Shown here: one piece after another, positions 8,758-17,907 of the stretch
Layout: each line of letters begins with the position of its first letter
Numbering within the stretch: position 1 is the first letter of the stretch
From: Lancefieldella parvula_C
GTDB taxonomy: Bacteria; Actinomycetota; Coriobacteriia; Coriobacteriales; Atopobiaceae
Reading direction: 5' to 3'
NCBI RefSeq assembly: GCF_000758945.1
Contig: NZ_JRND01000024.1
Coordinates: 5,604-69,603 of the forward strand
DNA: 64,000 nt
Program-made: the position numbers and the translations under genes
The notes under the pieces: generated by a model
Told to the model about the DNA's origin: nothing
The model's database searches: none
The model's input: the letters and a program-made list of their open reading frames with translations, nothing else

Positions 8758-9903
8758 ATGTCTGAACCAAAGCAGGTGAAAATTGTGCTGCTTACCGGCT
8801 ATTTAGGCGCAGGTAAGACCACTATTTTGAACCACATTCTCTCTAACACTGAAGGTATTCACGCAGCAGTTATCGTCAACGACATTGGCGAGATTAACGT
8901 TGATGCTGGTCTTATTAAAGACGGCGGCTACGCTAAAGAAGGCGACGTTATTCCTCTTACTAACGGTTGCCTCTGCTGCACCCTTTCTAATGACTTGGCA
9001 CTTCAGTTGGGTGATTTGGCCGATACCGAGGAGTTTGACTACATCATTATTGAGGCTTCGGGCATCTGCGAGCCAATCCCCATTACCTATAACATTTCTG
9101 CATTCTGCAATCAGAGCCAGCATGCAACTAATCACTCTCACCTCAACCTTGATAACATCGTCGCAGTTGTTGACTGTGCTCGCATGTTTGAGGAGTTCCA
9201 CAACGGCGCCGATCTTCTCGACCCAGATATTGAAGAGGACGACATTGAGAACCTGCTTATTCAGCAGATTGAGTTCTGCTCTACGCTGGTACTCAACAAG
9301 ACCGATCTGGTTACTCCAGAGCAGCTCCACGAGCTCAAGGCGCTTGTTCGTGGCCTGCAGAAAGACGCCGTTATTGTTGAGGCGGTCAACGGTGACATTC
9401 CAATGAGCGAGCTTATCAATACGGGCCGTTTTGACTTTGACAAAGCCTACGCCTCCGCTGCCTGGATGGATGCAATGGAGCACCCTGAGGAGCACGAGGA
9501 CCCAGAGGTCTTGGAGTATGAGATTACTACCTTTGTATATCGCCGCCGTCAGCCATTTGACCTGGACAAACTTAACCAGTTTGTGGCTAGCTGGCCAAAG
9601 AACATTATTCGCGTCAAGGGTAGCATTTGGATTTCGCAAGACCCCGAGATGAGCTACGTATTTGAGCAGGCTGGCAAGCAGGTCCAGTTCTACGAGAATG
9701 GCATGTTCTACGCATCGCTGCCAGAGGATGAGCGAGAAACCCTTCTTGACGAGAAACCCGAGCTACGCGCAGAATGGGATGATGAACTGGGCGATCGTCA
9801 AACTAAGCTGTGCTTCATTGGCCGTCATATGAACCATGAGGAAATTGAAGCCGGTCTGGATGCATGCCTTACTGAATATGCTCCTGACGAGTTTGACTAC
9901 TAG
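8758..9903 (+). CDS. COG0523 (CobW/YciC/YjiA) family G3E GTPase
   Basis: 381 residues. G1 P-loop TGYLGAGKTT, the COG0523 cysteine motif GCLCC, a switch/G3 region around IIIEASGICEP and G4 LNKTDL identify a G3E GTPase; the C-terminal half is a CobW_C-type domain. COG0523 proteins are metallochaperones, mostly for zinc or cobalt, that deliver metal to target enzymes. A His/Asp/Glu-rich stretch near residues 230-250 (MEHPEEHEDPE) may add metal binding. ATG 8758 is chosen over TTG 8743 because GAAGGAG lies seven bases before it. It lies downstream of a probable metalloenzyme gene, though separated from it by a terminator. Confidence 0.88.
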   Translation: MSEPKQVKIVLLTGYLGAGKTTILNHILSNTEGIHAAVIVNDIGEINVDAGLIKDGGYAKEGDVIPLTNGCLCCTLSNDLALQLGDLADTEEFDYIIIEASGICEPIPITYNISAFCNQSQHATNHSHLNLDNIVAVVDCARMFEEFHNGADLLDPDIEEDDIENLLIQQIEFCSTLVLNKTDLVTPEQLHELKALVRGLQKDAVIVEAVNGDIPMSELINTGRFDFDKAYASAAWMDAMEHPEEHEDPEVLEYEITTFVYRRRQPFDLDKLNQFVASWPKNIIRVKGSIWISQDPEMSYVFEQAGKQVQFYENGMFYASLPEDERETLLDEKPELRAEWDDELGDRQTKLCFIGRHMNHEEIEAGLDACLTEYAPDEFDY

Positions 9904-9939
9904 CGTTTTCAGCGCCAAGAGCTCCGGCGCTTGAGACGA

Positions 9940-9968
9940 GGGACCCAGTTTATCCGGGTCCCTTTTTT
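9940..9968 (+). terminator. Intrinsic terminator abutting the sirtuin ribosome site
   Basis: Perfect GGGACCC / GGGTCCC stem and six T residues. The T run ends 17 bases before the next start codon, so the sirtuin gene has no room for its own promoter downstream of this hairpin. Confidence 0.88.
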
Positions 9969-9984
9969 AGGTTAGAGGTGCCTA

Positions 9985-10836
9985 ATGACCAAGATTGAGC
10001 AGCTTAAAGACTGGATTCAGTCGTCAGATAACATTGTTTTCTTTGGTGGCGCAGGCGTGTCAACGGAAAGCGGTATTCCTGATTTTAGGGGTACTAACGG
10101 TCTGTATCGCCAGGGCGGCATCAAGGTAGAAAACATGACCATTGGCCTGGGCCAAGACGGCTATGACATGGGAAAAGAAGCCTACGACCTAGGAAATGGA
10201 GTAACGGTTGACCCCGATAACGAGGAGTCTTTTGCCTACAGCAAGGCGCCAGACTTTACGCTTGAAGAGATATTCTCGCTCGATGTGTTTTTAGATTATC
10301 CTGCAGCGTATTACACGTATTTTAGAAACTCTCATCATTTGGGGGAGGCTCAGCCAAACATTGCTCACAAGTGGCTGGCAGACTTGGAAGCTGCGGGAAA
10401 GTTGCGCGCGGTGGTAACGCAAAACATCGACGGACTGCATCAAGCTGCTGGTAGCAAGCGTGTGTTTGAGCTCCACGGCAACGAGACGCGTTTTTACTGT
10501 CCCGAGTGCGGCCACACCTACACGCTTGATCAGATTGAAGAGCAGCCGTCTGTGGTGCCGCTCTGTCAATGCGGCGCAGTTATTAGGCCTGATATCGTCT
10601 TTTACGGAGAGGGCCTTGATATGGACACGGTTTATGGTGCCTTGAACGCCATCTCTCAAGCGGAGGTCCTTGTGGTTGCAGGAAGTTCGCTGGTAGTGCA
10701 GCCTGCCGCCGGTCTTCTCGACTACTATGAGGGCAACAAAATGGCCATCATCAACGACCAACCTACGCCGTACGATGCTCGCGCTAACCTGGTGATCAGA
10801 GACAGAATTGGCGCCGTCATAGAACAGCTCCTGTAA
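9985..10836 (+). CDS. Sir2-family NAD-dependent protein deacylase
   Basis: 283 residues. Sirtuin core motifs are all present: GAGVSTESGIPDFRG, TQNIDGLH, FELHGN with the catalytic His, four zinc cysteines (CPEC...CQC) and the GSSLVVQPAAG segment. The enzyme removes acyl groups from lysines, consuming NAD and releasing O-acyl-ADP-ribose. A longer than usual insert (about residues 45-95, acidic) follows the NAD loop, which is seen in other Coriobacteria/Firmicutes forms. SD GAGGTG is four bases before ATG. The stop codon lies in a 13-bp tandem duplication (10823-10848). Confidence 0.92.
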   Translation: MTKIEQLKDWIQSSDNIVFFGGAGVSTESGIPDFRGTNGLYRQGGIKVENMTIGLGQDGYDMGKEAYDLGNGVTVDPDNEESFAYSKAPDFTLEEIFSLDVFLDYPAAYYTYFRNSHHLGEAQPNIAHKWLADLEAAGKLRAVVTQNIDGLHQAAGSKRVFELHGNETRFYCPECGHTYTLDQIEEQPSVVPLCQCGAVIRPDIVFYGEGLDMDTVYGALNAISQAEVLVVAGSSLVVQPAAGLLDYYEGNKMAIINDQPTPYDARANLVIRDRIGAVIEQLL

Positions 10837-10848
10837 ACAGCTCCTGTA
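10823..10848. repeat. 13-bp tandem duplication over a stop codon
   Basis: AACAGCTCCTGTA occurs twice head to tail. The first copy holds the sirtuin stop codon and the second lies just beyond it. One of several such gene-end duplications in the window. Confidence 0.8.
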
Positions 10849-10852
10849 GAAA

Positions 10853-10888
10853 AACGCCTACCCGCAAAAGTGCAGGTAGGCGTTATCA
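10853..10888. terminator. Bidirectional terminator between sirtuin and ppaC
   Basis: Perfect 10-bp stem AACGCCTACC / GGTAGGCGTT between convergent genes, with T-rich sequence on the plus side. Confidence 0.75.
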
Positions 10889-10930
10889 TTTCAAGCAATA
10901 GCAAGAAACCCGACGCGCGAGAAACCCGTG

Positions 10931-12598
10931 TTAGTTGGCGTTTTCCTCGGCGAGCGTTTGAAGCGTTGCCATGAGAGATGGAACAACCTGCTTCTTACGA
11001 CTGACAACACCTGGAAGAACAGCAATGTTGCCGTCAACCTTTACGTTAAAGGCGCGCTCGATGACATTGGCAGCATTTGCACCGTAGAAGAGCATCTCGG
11101 TGACCTGGCTCTTAACGTCGGTGAACATGTAGAAGACCATTGGGAGTTCTTCGGACTTAGCGGCAGTCTCCAAGAATGGTCCAACAAGTTCCTCTGCAGC
11201 TTTGCGGCTGGACTCGGTCATGAAGGAGCCCTGGCCAACGCCAAACTTTACGCCGCCACGGCTGAATACCTTGTAGTCACCATGGAAGACTTCTTCTGCA
11301 GTACGACCAGTGAGGTCTGCGCCAGCGTCGAACATCTGCTCAGAGTAGGTGTCAATGTCTTCTCCGCAAATCTCCGCAAGCTTCTTACCAGCAACGATAT
11401 CGCGCTCGGTGCAGGTAGGGGAGCGGAATGCAAGGGTGTCAGAAAGAATTGCAGAGAGCATAAGGCCAGCAATATTCTTTGGAATCTCGATGCCGTACTC
11501 GTGGTAGAGGCCATAGATGATGGTGCAGGTGCAACCAACAGGGACGTTTCTAAAGGTAATTGGGTTAGAAGTCTCAATGGAGCCGATGCGGTGGTGATCA
11601 ACAATCTCCATGATCTCTGCCTGCTCAAGACCATCAACTGCCTGAGTGCGCTCGTTGTGGTCAACAAGAATGACATGCTTCTTGCGAGGGTTCAAAAGAC
11701 CAGGACCGCTGATAAGACCTGCAAAGGTGCCGTTCTCGTTGATAACAGGGAAGAAGCGGTGCCTTGAGTTGGTCATTTCCTTACGAGCATCATCAATTGC
11801 GGTGTTGACGCTGAACTTAAGGATGTCGTCAGTGAGCATCTTCTCACGTACAGGCATAGACATGATAAGCAGGCGAGCTACCTCAAAGGTATCGCGAGGA
11901 GTGCTAATAATAGCGCAATCACGCTTTTTAGCCAGGTCAATAACGTCCTGAGCAATTGGAGCATCGCAAGAGACAATAAGGCAGGAAGCACCGTGCTCAA
12001 CTGCGATAGTCTGGTTCTCATGGTTACCAGCAACAACAATGATATCGCCAGCGTCAACAATCTCTGAAAGAGCGGAAGCGCTGGTACCAACACGAATATT
12101 GCCCTGCTTAACAACGCCCTGAGGGTCACCTAGAACCATGGTGCCGCCAAGCGTAGAAACGATATTTTCATAGCTTGTCTTAGCCTTAGAGAGCAGGTTT
12201 GGCTCGGAAAGACTCATGTTTGCATTTGCAATATCTTTAACGGCAATCAGGCCGGTAAGCTCTTCTTCCTCATCAGTAACGCAGAGTGTATCAAGCTTAA
12301 CGTCCTGCATAAGCTGCCAAGCAGCATAGAGGCTCATTCCAGCATCAACTTTTGGCTGTGCCTGAATCTCTGCATCTTTAATCTGAGGAGTAACTGTAGT
12401 AATAAGCTGCGGCTCTTCAAAGCCAAAGTGATTTAGGACAAACGCAGTCTCACGGTTGAGTGAGCCAGCGCGACGAGCTTCATAGATAGGGTTGTCAATC
12501 TGATTTTTGAGATACGCATAAGAAATTGCAGCACAAATGCTGTCTGTATCTGGGTTCAAATGGCCAATGATATTTACTTTACGAATTGCTTCTGCCAT
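10931..12598 (-). CDS. ppaC: CBS-domain Mn-dependent inorganic pyrophosphatase
   Basis: 555 residues, the long family II form. The DHH-type catalytic domain is split: GHLNPDTDSI at the start, VDHNER and DHHR after residue ~320, and the C-terminal DHHA2 domain ending with SRKKQVVPSL. Inserted between are a CBS domain, a DRTGG domain and a second CBS domain (about 70-305). It hydrolyses pyrophosphate in the cytosol to drive biosynthesis; in CBS-type enzymes AMP/ADP inhibit and ATP or diadenosine polyphosphates activate through the CBS pair. The ATG has GGGAGG nearby. A 12-bp palindrome lies 34 bases upstream. Confidence 0.94.
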   Translation of the reverse strand: MAEAIRKVNIIGHLNPDTDSICAAISYAYLKNQIDNPIYEARRAGSLNRETAFVLNHFGFEEPQLITTVTPQIKDAEIQAQPKVDAGMSLYAAWQLMQDVKLDTLCVTDEEEELTGLIAVKDIANANMSLSEPNLLSKAKTSYENIVSTLGGTMVLGDPQGVVKQGNIRVGTSASALSEIVDAGDIIVVAGNHENQTIAVEHGASCLIVSCDAPIAQDVIDLAKKRDCAIISTPRDTFEVARLLIMSMPVREKMLTDDILKFSVNTAIDDARKEMTNSRHRFFPVINENGTFAGLISGPGLLNPRKKHVILVDHNERTQAVDGLEQAEIMEIVDHHRIGSIETSNPITFRNVPVGCTCTIIYGLYHEYGIEIPKNIAGLMLSAILSDTLAFRSPTCTERDIVAGKKLAEICGEDIDTYSEQMFDAGADLTGRTAEEVFHGDYKVFSRGGVKFGVGQGSFMTESSRKAAEELVGPFLETAAKSEELPMVFYMFTDVKSQVTEMLFYGANAANVIERAFNVKVDGNIAVLPGVVSRKKQVVPSLMATLQTLAEENAN

Positions 12599-12631
12599 CT
12601 TCGCCTCCCTGATAATGTCGATGATGTAACT

Positions 12632-12643
12632 TTCTAATTAGAA
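12632..12643. promoter_or_regulatory. 12-bp palindrome upstream of ppaC
   Basis: TTCTAATTAGAA, a perfect palindrome 34 bases before the ppaC start. It is an operator candidate; symmetry is the only evidence. Confidence 0.3.
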
Positions 12644-12849
12644 CACACTTTAGTAAGCACATTTTGTTTCTTTTTTAATACCACCTTGTAGTGTACCCCT
12701 CTCTCTTTTTACTTAGAACAGAAAATCGCAGAAAAACAGCGGGCGTACCTGTGAATCTGGTAAATGTGTATAGGACAAATGACAATTCAAAAGTTGAAGG
12801 AAATTAGTACAATGAAATAGTTAACAAATCGATTGAATTGGAATACCTA

Positions 12850-13680
12850 GTGAGTTCTCCTACGCGTTTTTCTGCTAAAAAAAGAAACGCTCGTCATATG
12901 GTTAAAGCAGCGCACGTCCCTGAGCCTTCATCTGAGGCAGGGGAAGTTGCACCTGTAGAAGCACCTCAGGCTCCCGTAGAGAAGGCTGATACCACGGCAA
13001 GTCCAGTGGCCTCTCTGCAGACTGCATCTGAGCAGCTTTCGTCTGCTTTTGCGTCGTTTGCGCAGCGTAAGCCTGCAGAAGTGTCTGCTGCACAGCCCGT
13101 AGAAAAACCTGCAGAAAAATCTGCTACACAGCCCGTAGAAAAACCTGCAGAAAAATCTGTAGAAAATATGCGGTCTAAAGTTGCGCCAGAGAAAAAGAAG
13201 CGCCAGAAAACGCCTCTATCTGCACGCAAAAGCATTCGTGTGGAGAAGCGTCCTCGCAATCAAGCAGATCCAGAACCAGAGCAGCGCCATTCTCGCCCGG
13301 TGAGTGCGGGCAGAAGAAAGCTTGAGCTGGTAAGCGTTGTTGCAATTTTGGTGCTTGCGGTGCTCTCGATTGTTTTGGTTAACCGACCAAGTCAAAAAAC
13401 GCTGGTATTCGGCGACAATCAGGTAACGTATACCGGCACTACCATTCAAGGAAAGATGAATGGTCAAGGCAAGATGACTTTTGAGAATGGCGATACCTAC
13501 GAGGGAGAATTTGTCGATGGGTATTTCCAAGGTACGGGAACGTATACCTCAGTAGATGGCTGGGTTTACGAGGGACAATTTGTAAAAGGCCAGGCAGACG
13601 GCCAGGGAAAGCTCACTACGCAAGACGGCATTGTGTACGAAGGAACTTTTAAGCAAGGGATTTATCAAAGTGCGAATTAA
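12850..13680 (+). CDS. Membrane-anchored MORN-repeat protein
   Basis: 276 residues. A cytosolic N-terminal part (about 1-150) is rich in Ala/Pro/Glu and then Lys/Arg, with a 12-residue tandem repeat (unit around QPVEKPAEKS). One transmembrane segment follows (LVSVVAILVLAVLSIVLV), then three to four MORN repeats (GQGKMTFENGDTYEGEF, GTGTYTSVDGWVYEGQF, GQGKLTTQDGIVYEGTF). MORN repeats bind lipids or proteins; the function in bacteria is mostly unknown. The start is uncertain: GTG 12850 has a weak GGAAT upstream, and TTG 12838 is also in frame. The last 11 bases overlap the OatA-like gene, so the two are translationally coupled and may act together at the envelope. Confidence 0.75.
   Translation: MSSPTRFSAKKRNARHMVKAAHVPEPSSEAGEVAPVEAPQAPVEKADTTASPVASLQTASEQLSSAFASFAQRKPAEVSAAQPVEKPAEKSATQPVEKPAEKSVENMRSKVAPEKKKRQKTPLSARKSIRVEKRPRNQADPEPEQRHSRPVSAGRRKLELVSVVAILVLAVLSIVLVNRPSQKTLVFGDNQVTYTGTTIQGKMNGQGKMTFENGDTYEGEFVDGYFQGTGTYTSVDGWVYEGQFVKGQADGQGKLTTQDGIVYEGTFKQGIYQSAN
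13087..13160 (+). repeat. 36-bp tandem repeat inside the MORN gene
   Basis: Two near-identical 36-bp units (core ACAGCCCGTAGAAAAACC) encode the 12-residue repeat of the N-terminal linker. The unit length keeps frame. Confidence 0.8.
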
Positions 13681-15481
13681 ATGGTTTTCGCTTGTACGTA
13701 TAACAGGACTTGTTTTAGTCCTCATATATCACTTTTTTAAGGACGCACTTCCAGGCGGCTTCATTGGTGTCGACGTATTCTTTACGTTCTCGGGCTATCT
13801 CATCACGGCTCTTTTGATTGATGAGTTTGCTCGCTTTAGATCCATCGACGTCATTGGGTTCCTACGCAGGCGTTTCTACAGAATTGTGCCGCCACTTGTG
13901 TTTATGGTACTGGTCTGCACGCCATTTCTTCTGCTTGTACGTACCGAGTTTATTGCCGGTATTAAGTATCAGATTGCTGCAGCTCTTGGTTTTGTGACTA
14001 ACTACTTTGAGATAGTTCTGGGCAACAGCTATGAGAACCAATTTGCTCCTCATGTGTATCTGCACACCTGGAGTCTTGCCGTTGAAATGCACTTTTATGT
14101 GCTCTGGGGTTTGTGCGCCTGGCTGCTTGCTTGCATGAGCAAAACAATTAGAAGCTATAAGGTAAAGATTGCTGGAGCTTCCCTGGTACTGCTGGTTACT
14201 ACCTATTTGGCAATGGCCACAGGTGCATCTACCTCTACAAATCTTTCTATTCAGTATTTCTCAACGCAAACGCATGTATTCCCCTTCTTTATTGGCGCGC
14301 TGTTGGCGTGCGTTGCAGGAATTGCTCAAACAGGCGAGCTCTTTGACCAGCTCGAGCAGAAGCTTTCTACTCCGTTGACGCTCGCTGGCCTTGTGGCAAG
14401 CTGCGGCGTTCTTGTCTTCTTGAGCGTTTTCATGCACTTCGAGGATCTCTTTACGTATACCTTTGGTTTCCTTTTTGCCTCGCTCGCAGCAGCTGCAATG
14501 ATTTTCTTTGCTCGTATGCTGCATCAAAAAACCGAGGGCATCCAAGAGCCCGGAATTGTTTCTTTTGTGGCAGATACCAGCTACGGCGTGTACCTGTTCC
14601 ACTGGCCTTTGTACATTATTTTTGCCGAGAAGACCGATCCCATCCTGGCCGCACTCTTAACCTTGGTGCTTTCGTTTGTGTTTGCAAGCTGCTCGTTCTA
14701 CGTGCTCGAGCCAGCGTTGGCAGGAAAATCTCCAGAGATCTTCTCGCGCATCAAGCTTGATGGTCAGAAGGTTTTGCGAGGTACCGGTCTTGCGCTTATT
14801 CCTTTTGCTGCGGCCGTTGCCTTTATTGCGCTAACCGCTCCACAGCTCAGCGATTTCCAGAACGATCTGCTGCTCAATGCTTCGTTGCAGGAGCAGAGCG
14901 CCATGACCCTGACTCGCAAGCATGCGGATACCTCGCAGGCAAGCAACTACAACGTTGTTGAGGGAGTCACCTACATTGGCGATTCTGTTTCGCTGCGCGC
15001 TCGTTCTTACCTGCAGGATGCGCTGCCCGATGCTCAAATTGACGCTTCTGTTAGTAGAAACGTGGCGATGGGTGTAGATTTGCTGCAGTCTGCGATCGAT
15101 AACAACACCCTCTACCAGGACGTTGTTGTTGCCCTGGGCACCAACCCTGTTGGCGGCTCCGATGCGGTTGATAAGATTGTGGACATGCTGCCGCGCGGAC
15201 ATCGCCTGATTTTTGTCACTCCGTATGACGGTAGAAACTCTGATCCAAATGCTGGTGCAAATGCTATCCGTGCTCATGAGCTTGAGCTCGCTCAACAGTA
15301 CGACTTCATTACCATTGCGGATTGGGCACAGATTGCTCAGGATAATCCTGACATTTGGGCAGGTACTGACTACGTTCACTTTGGCTCTGATTCAGATTCC
15401 ATTAATCGTGGTGGCACCCTCTACGCGCAGATGGTCAAAGATGCCGTAGAAAAAGCAAATCAGGGCCACGTAAAACCATAA
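13670..15481 (+). CDS. oatA: OatA-like acyltransferase-3 with SGNH domain
   Basis: 603 residues. The N-terminal ~390 residues form the acyltransferase-3 membrane bundle of about ten to eleven segments (GGFIGVDVFFTFSGYLIT, HTWSLAVEMHFYVLWG). The C-terminal ~190 residues are an extracellular SGNH esterase fold: YIGDSVSLRA with the nucleophile, ALGTNP and the DYVHF Asp-His pair. Such proteins O-acetylate peptidoglycan (MurNAc C6) and give lysozyme resistance; another acceptor is possible. The start is the GTG at 13670, with AAGGGA ten bases before it, overlapping the MORN gene stop. An upstream GTG in the same frame lies deep within the MORN gene and lacks a ribosome site. The gene end is amplified into a tandem repeat. 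Confidence 0.88.
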   Translation: MRIKWFSLVRITGLVLVLIYHFFKDALPGGFIGVDVFFTFSGYLITALLIDEFARFRSIDVIGFLRRRFYRIVPPLVFMVLVCTPFLLLVRTEFIAGIKYQIAAALGFVTNYFEIVLGNSYENQFAPHVYLHTWSLAVEMHFYVLWGLCAWLLACMSKTIRSYKVKIAGASLVLLVTTYLAMATGASTSTNLSIQYFSTQTHVFPFFIGALLACVAGIAQTGELFDQLEQKLSTPLTLAGLVASCGVLVFLSVFMHFEDLFTYTFGFLFASLAAAAMIFFARMLHQKTEGIQEPGIVSFVADTSYGVYLFHWPLYIIFAEKTDPILAALLTLVLSFVFASCSFYVLEPALAGKSPEIFSRIKLDGQKVLRGTGLALIPFAAAVAFIALTAPQLSDFQNDLLLNASLQEQSAMTLTRKHADTSQASNYNVVEGVTYIGDSVSLRARSYLQDALPDAQIDASVSRNVAMGVDLLQSAIDNNTLYQDVVVALGTNPVGGSDAVDKIVDMLPRGHRLIFVTPYDGRNSDPNAGANAIRAHELELAQQYDFITIADWAQIAQDNPDIWAGTDYVHFGSDSDSINRGGTLYAQMVKDAVEKANQGHVKP

Positions 15482-15556
15482 AAGCCTACGTCAAACCATA
15501 AGCTCACTTAAACCACAAAGGGCCACGTCAAACAAAAAAGCCTACGTTAGCTCACA
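15464..15556 (+). repeat. Tandem amplification of the oatA 3' end
   Basis: About five imperfect 18-20 bp units with core CCTACGTCAAACCATAA run from the last codons of oatA across its stop into the intergenic region. The first unit is coding; most later ones carry a stop codon. Confidence 0.75.
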
Positions 15557-15800
15557 ATTTTGTTGCCATTCTTCCTACTCGTTCGCAACGACGCGGTTGA
15601 ACGGCAATTTACAGTGCGATTGTGCTATATAGCTTGGAGATTTGGTGTCCCTTGCGATAAACCATCCGAAGTCGGCTATCTAACGCGAGCCATGATCACA
15701 TTTAATGGGTCAATTCATTATTATGTATAAATAATGATAAATATTCGTAATGGTGAATACTGATATATAAATAGTTTAACTACCCCTATTTTCGAGCCTC
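15557..15800. other. AT-rich intergenic stretch with small hairpin
   Basis: No convincing gene. It contains a hairpin with TCATTATT/AATAATGA arms near 15717-15741 and AT-rich sequence resembling part of the intergenic region near 40.79 kb. Short reading frames have no ribosome site. Confidence 0.5.
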
Positions 15801-15805
15801 TAGCT

Positions 15806-15934
15806 ACACACCTATGTCAGATAATCTGCTAAATGCGAGGCAAAAAACACACCTAAGTCCAATAATCTGCAAGATATAGAGGTTTTGAGTGCAATGTATA
15901 CGCCTTTTGAGCAGATTATCTGACATAGGTGTGT
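15806..15934. repeat. ACACACCTA-type intergenic repeats, inverted pair
   Basis: A 25-bp sequence starting ACACACCTATGTCAGATAAT (15806-15830) is repeated with three changes at 15847-15870 and appears as a perfect inverted copy at 15910-15934. The same word occurs twice at 40.56-40.63 kb. The outer pair could form a long hairpin or mark the ends of a 129-bp mobile unit. Confidence 0.8.
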
Positions 15935-15937
15935 TCT

Positions 15938-16082
15938 CGCGTTCCACGTCGCACCCTCGCATCTCGCATCGCGCCCTTGCGTTCCGCATCGCGCCCTCGC
16001 GTTCCGCATCGCGCCCTCGCGTTCCGCGTCGCACTCTCGCGCACCACATCGCACATGCGTGCAGTGCAACGTGACCTCGCGT
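15938..16082. repeat. GC-rich 20-bp tandem repeat array
   Basis: Six to seven units of 20 bp (consensus CGCATCGCGCCCTCGCGTTC), the central three nearly identical and the outer ones decayed. The period is not a multiple of three, so the open frames across it are repeat artefacts. It lies 110 bases before ettA. Confidence 0.85.
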
Positions 16083-16190
16083 TTTGCAGGCATATCCTCT
16101 TTCCAGCTTCTCTACTGTGGAGTCCTCGCAATATTTCATTAGAATGGACTATGTGAATATTTCATCTGACAGCCCCTTAAGGAGGAGCAC

Positions 16191-17870
16191 ATGGCAGAGT
16201 TTGTCTATCAGATGTACAAGGCTCGCAAAGCAGTCGGCGAGAAGGTCATTCTTGATGACGTCACCGTCGGCGTGTACCCTGGCGCAAAAATCGGCGTCGT
16301 GGGTCCAAACGGCATGGGAAAGTCCACCCTGCTCAAGGTTATTGCCGGCATGGAGGACGTCTCTAACGGCGAGGCAAAGCTCACTCCAGGTTACACCGTT
16401 GGCCTGCTCCAGCAGGAGCCGCCGCTGGATGAGACCAAAACGGTCAAGGAGAACATCGAGCTTGCCTTCGGTGACCTGCTTGCCAAGATTGCACGCTTCA
16501 ATGAGATTGGCGTTGAGATGGGTAATCCTGACGCCGATTTTGACGCCCTGATGGCAGAGATGGGCCAGCTCCAGACCGAGATTGACGCAGCTAACGGCTG
16601 GGATCTGGACAGCCAGCTCTCTCAGGCAATGGATGCGCTCCAGTGCCCTGATTCAGACTCTCCCGTCACCCATCTCTCTGGTGGCGAGAAACGCCGTGTA
16701 GCCCTGTGTCGTCTGCTTCTCGAGGCACCTGACCTGCTGCTTCTTGATGAGCCCACCAACCACCTTGACGCGGAGTCGGTGCTCTGGCTTGAGAAGTTCC
16801 TGCACGATTACCCCGGCGCTGTCATGGCCGTCACGCACGACCGCTACTTCCTCGACGACGTCGCCGAGTGGATCTGTGAGGTTGACCGCGGACAGCTCTA
16901 TCCTTACGAGGGCAACTACTCAACTTACCTGGAGAACAAGGCCGCACGTCTCGAGGCTCAGAACCAGCAGGACGCCAAGCGCGCAAAGAAAATGCGTGCT
17001 GAGCTGGAGTGGGTTCGTTCGTCTCCTAAGGCTCGCCAGGCAAAGAACCGCGCACGTCTCGATCGCTATGAGCAGATGGAAGCAGAAGCTCGCGCATCCA
17101 AGAAGCTCGACTTCACCGAGATTCAGATTCCTGTGGGTCCGCGTCTGGGCCAGAAGGTCCTGGAGGCCGATCACATCCACAAGGCCTTTGGCGACCGCGT
17201 TCTTATCGACGACCTTTCGTTTAGCCTGCCAAGAAACGGCATTGTTGGCGTGATTGGTCCCAACGGTGTTGGTAAATCCACGCTGTTCAAGGCTATTGTT
17301 GGCCAGGAGGAGCTCACTTCCGGTACGCTTGAGATTGGCGAGACGGTTCAAATTTCTTACGTTGACCAGCTCAGGCAAGGAATCGATCCAGATAAAACTA
17401 TCTGGGAGGTTGTTTCCGACGGAAACGACTTCATCAAGGTGGGAGACACGGAGATTCCAAGCCGCGCCTATGTGGCCAGCTTCGGCTTTAAAGGACCTGA
17501 CCAGCAGAAACGCGCTGGCGTCCTTTCTGGTGGCGAGAGGAACCGTCTAAACCTTGCCCTTACGCTTAAGCAGGGTGGAAACCTCCTGCTTCTGGACGAG
17601 CCTACCAACGACCTCGATATTGAGACGCTGGAAAGCCTTGAGGATGCACTTGAGCGCTTCCCAGGATGCTCGGTGGTAACCAGCCACGACCGTTGGTTCT
17701 TGGACCGCATTGCTACGCACATCCTTGCGTGGGAGGGCAACGACGAGAACCCAGGTAAGTGGTTCTGGTTTGAGGGTAACTTTGAGGCTTACCAGGCCAA
17801 TCGTATCGAAAGACTTGGTCAGGAGGCTGCTCGTCCTCATCGCATTCACCGCAAGCTCACCCGCGACTAA
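16191..17870 (+). CDS. ettA: EttA, ABC-F translational throttle ATPase
   Basis: 559 residues, the family length. Two ABC ATPase domains: Walker A GPNGMGKST and GPNGVGKST, signatures LSGGEKRRV and LSGGERNRL, Walker B LLLDEPTNHLD and LLLDEPTNDLD. The ABC-F linker between them is lysine/arginine-rich and alpha-helical (WVRSSPKARQAKNRARLDRY), and there is an EttA-type arm insertion around residues 95-140. EttA binds the ribosomal E site and gates entry into elongation according to the ATP/ADP ratio. SD AAGGAGGAG precedes the ATG by five bases. No terminator separates the stop from the ferritin leader apart from the hairpin at 17979. Confidence 0.95.
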   Translation: MAEFVYQMYKARKAVGEKVILDDVTVGVYPGAKIGVVGPNGMGKSTLLKVIAGMEDVSNGEAKLTPGYTVGLLQQEPPLDETKTVKENIELAFGDLLAKIARFNEIGVEMGNPDADFDALMAEMGQLQTEIDAANGWDLDSQLSQAMDALQCPDSDSPVTHLSGGEKRRVALCRLLLEAPDLLLLDEPTNHLDAESVLWLEKFLHDYPGAVMAVTHDRYFLDDVAEWICEVDRGQLYPYEGNYSTYLENKAARLEAQNQQDAKRAKKMRAELEWVRSSPKARQAKNRARLDRYEQMEAEARASKKLDFTEIQIPVGPRLGQKVLEADHIHKAFGDRVLIDDLSFSLPRNGIVGVIGPNGVGKSTLFKAIVGQEELTSGTLEIGETVQISYVDQLRQGIDPDKTIWEVVSDGNDFIKVGDTEIPSRAYVASFGFKGPDQQKRAGVLSGGERNRLNLALTLKQGGNLLLLDEPTNDLDIETLESLEDALERFPGCSVVTSHDRWFLDRIATHILAWEGNDENPGKWFWFEGNFEAYQANRIERLGQEAARPHRIHRKLTRD

Positions 17871-17907
17871 CGTATAGGTGGCGCAAGCGCAGCGCATTCA
17901 AATAGAA

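Noticed and set aside
15938..16082. Possible CRISPR array
   Set aside because: Units are contiguous 20-bp tandem repeats without spacers, and no cas genes are present.
15804..16139. Arg/Glu/Ala-rich reading frames over the GC-rich array
   Set aside because: All six frames are open because of the 20-bp repeat; the period is not a multiple of three and no ribosome site is present.
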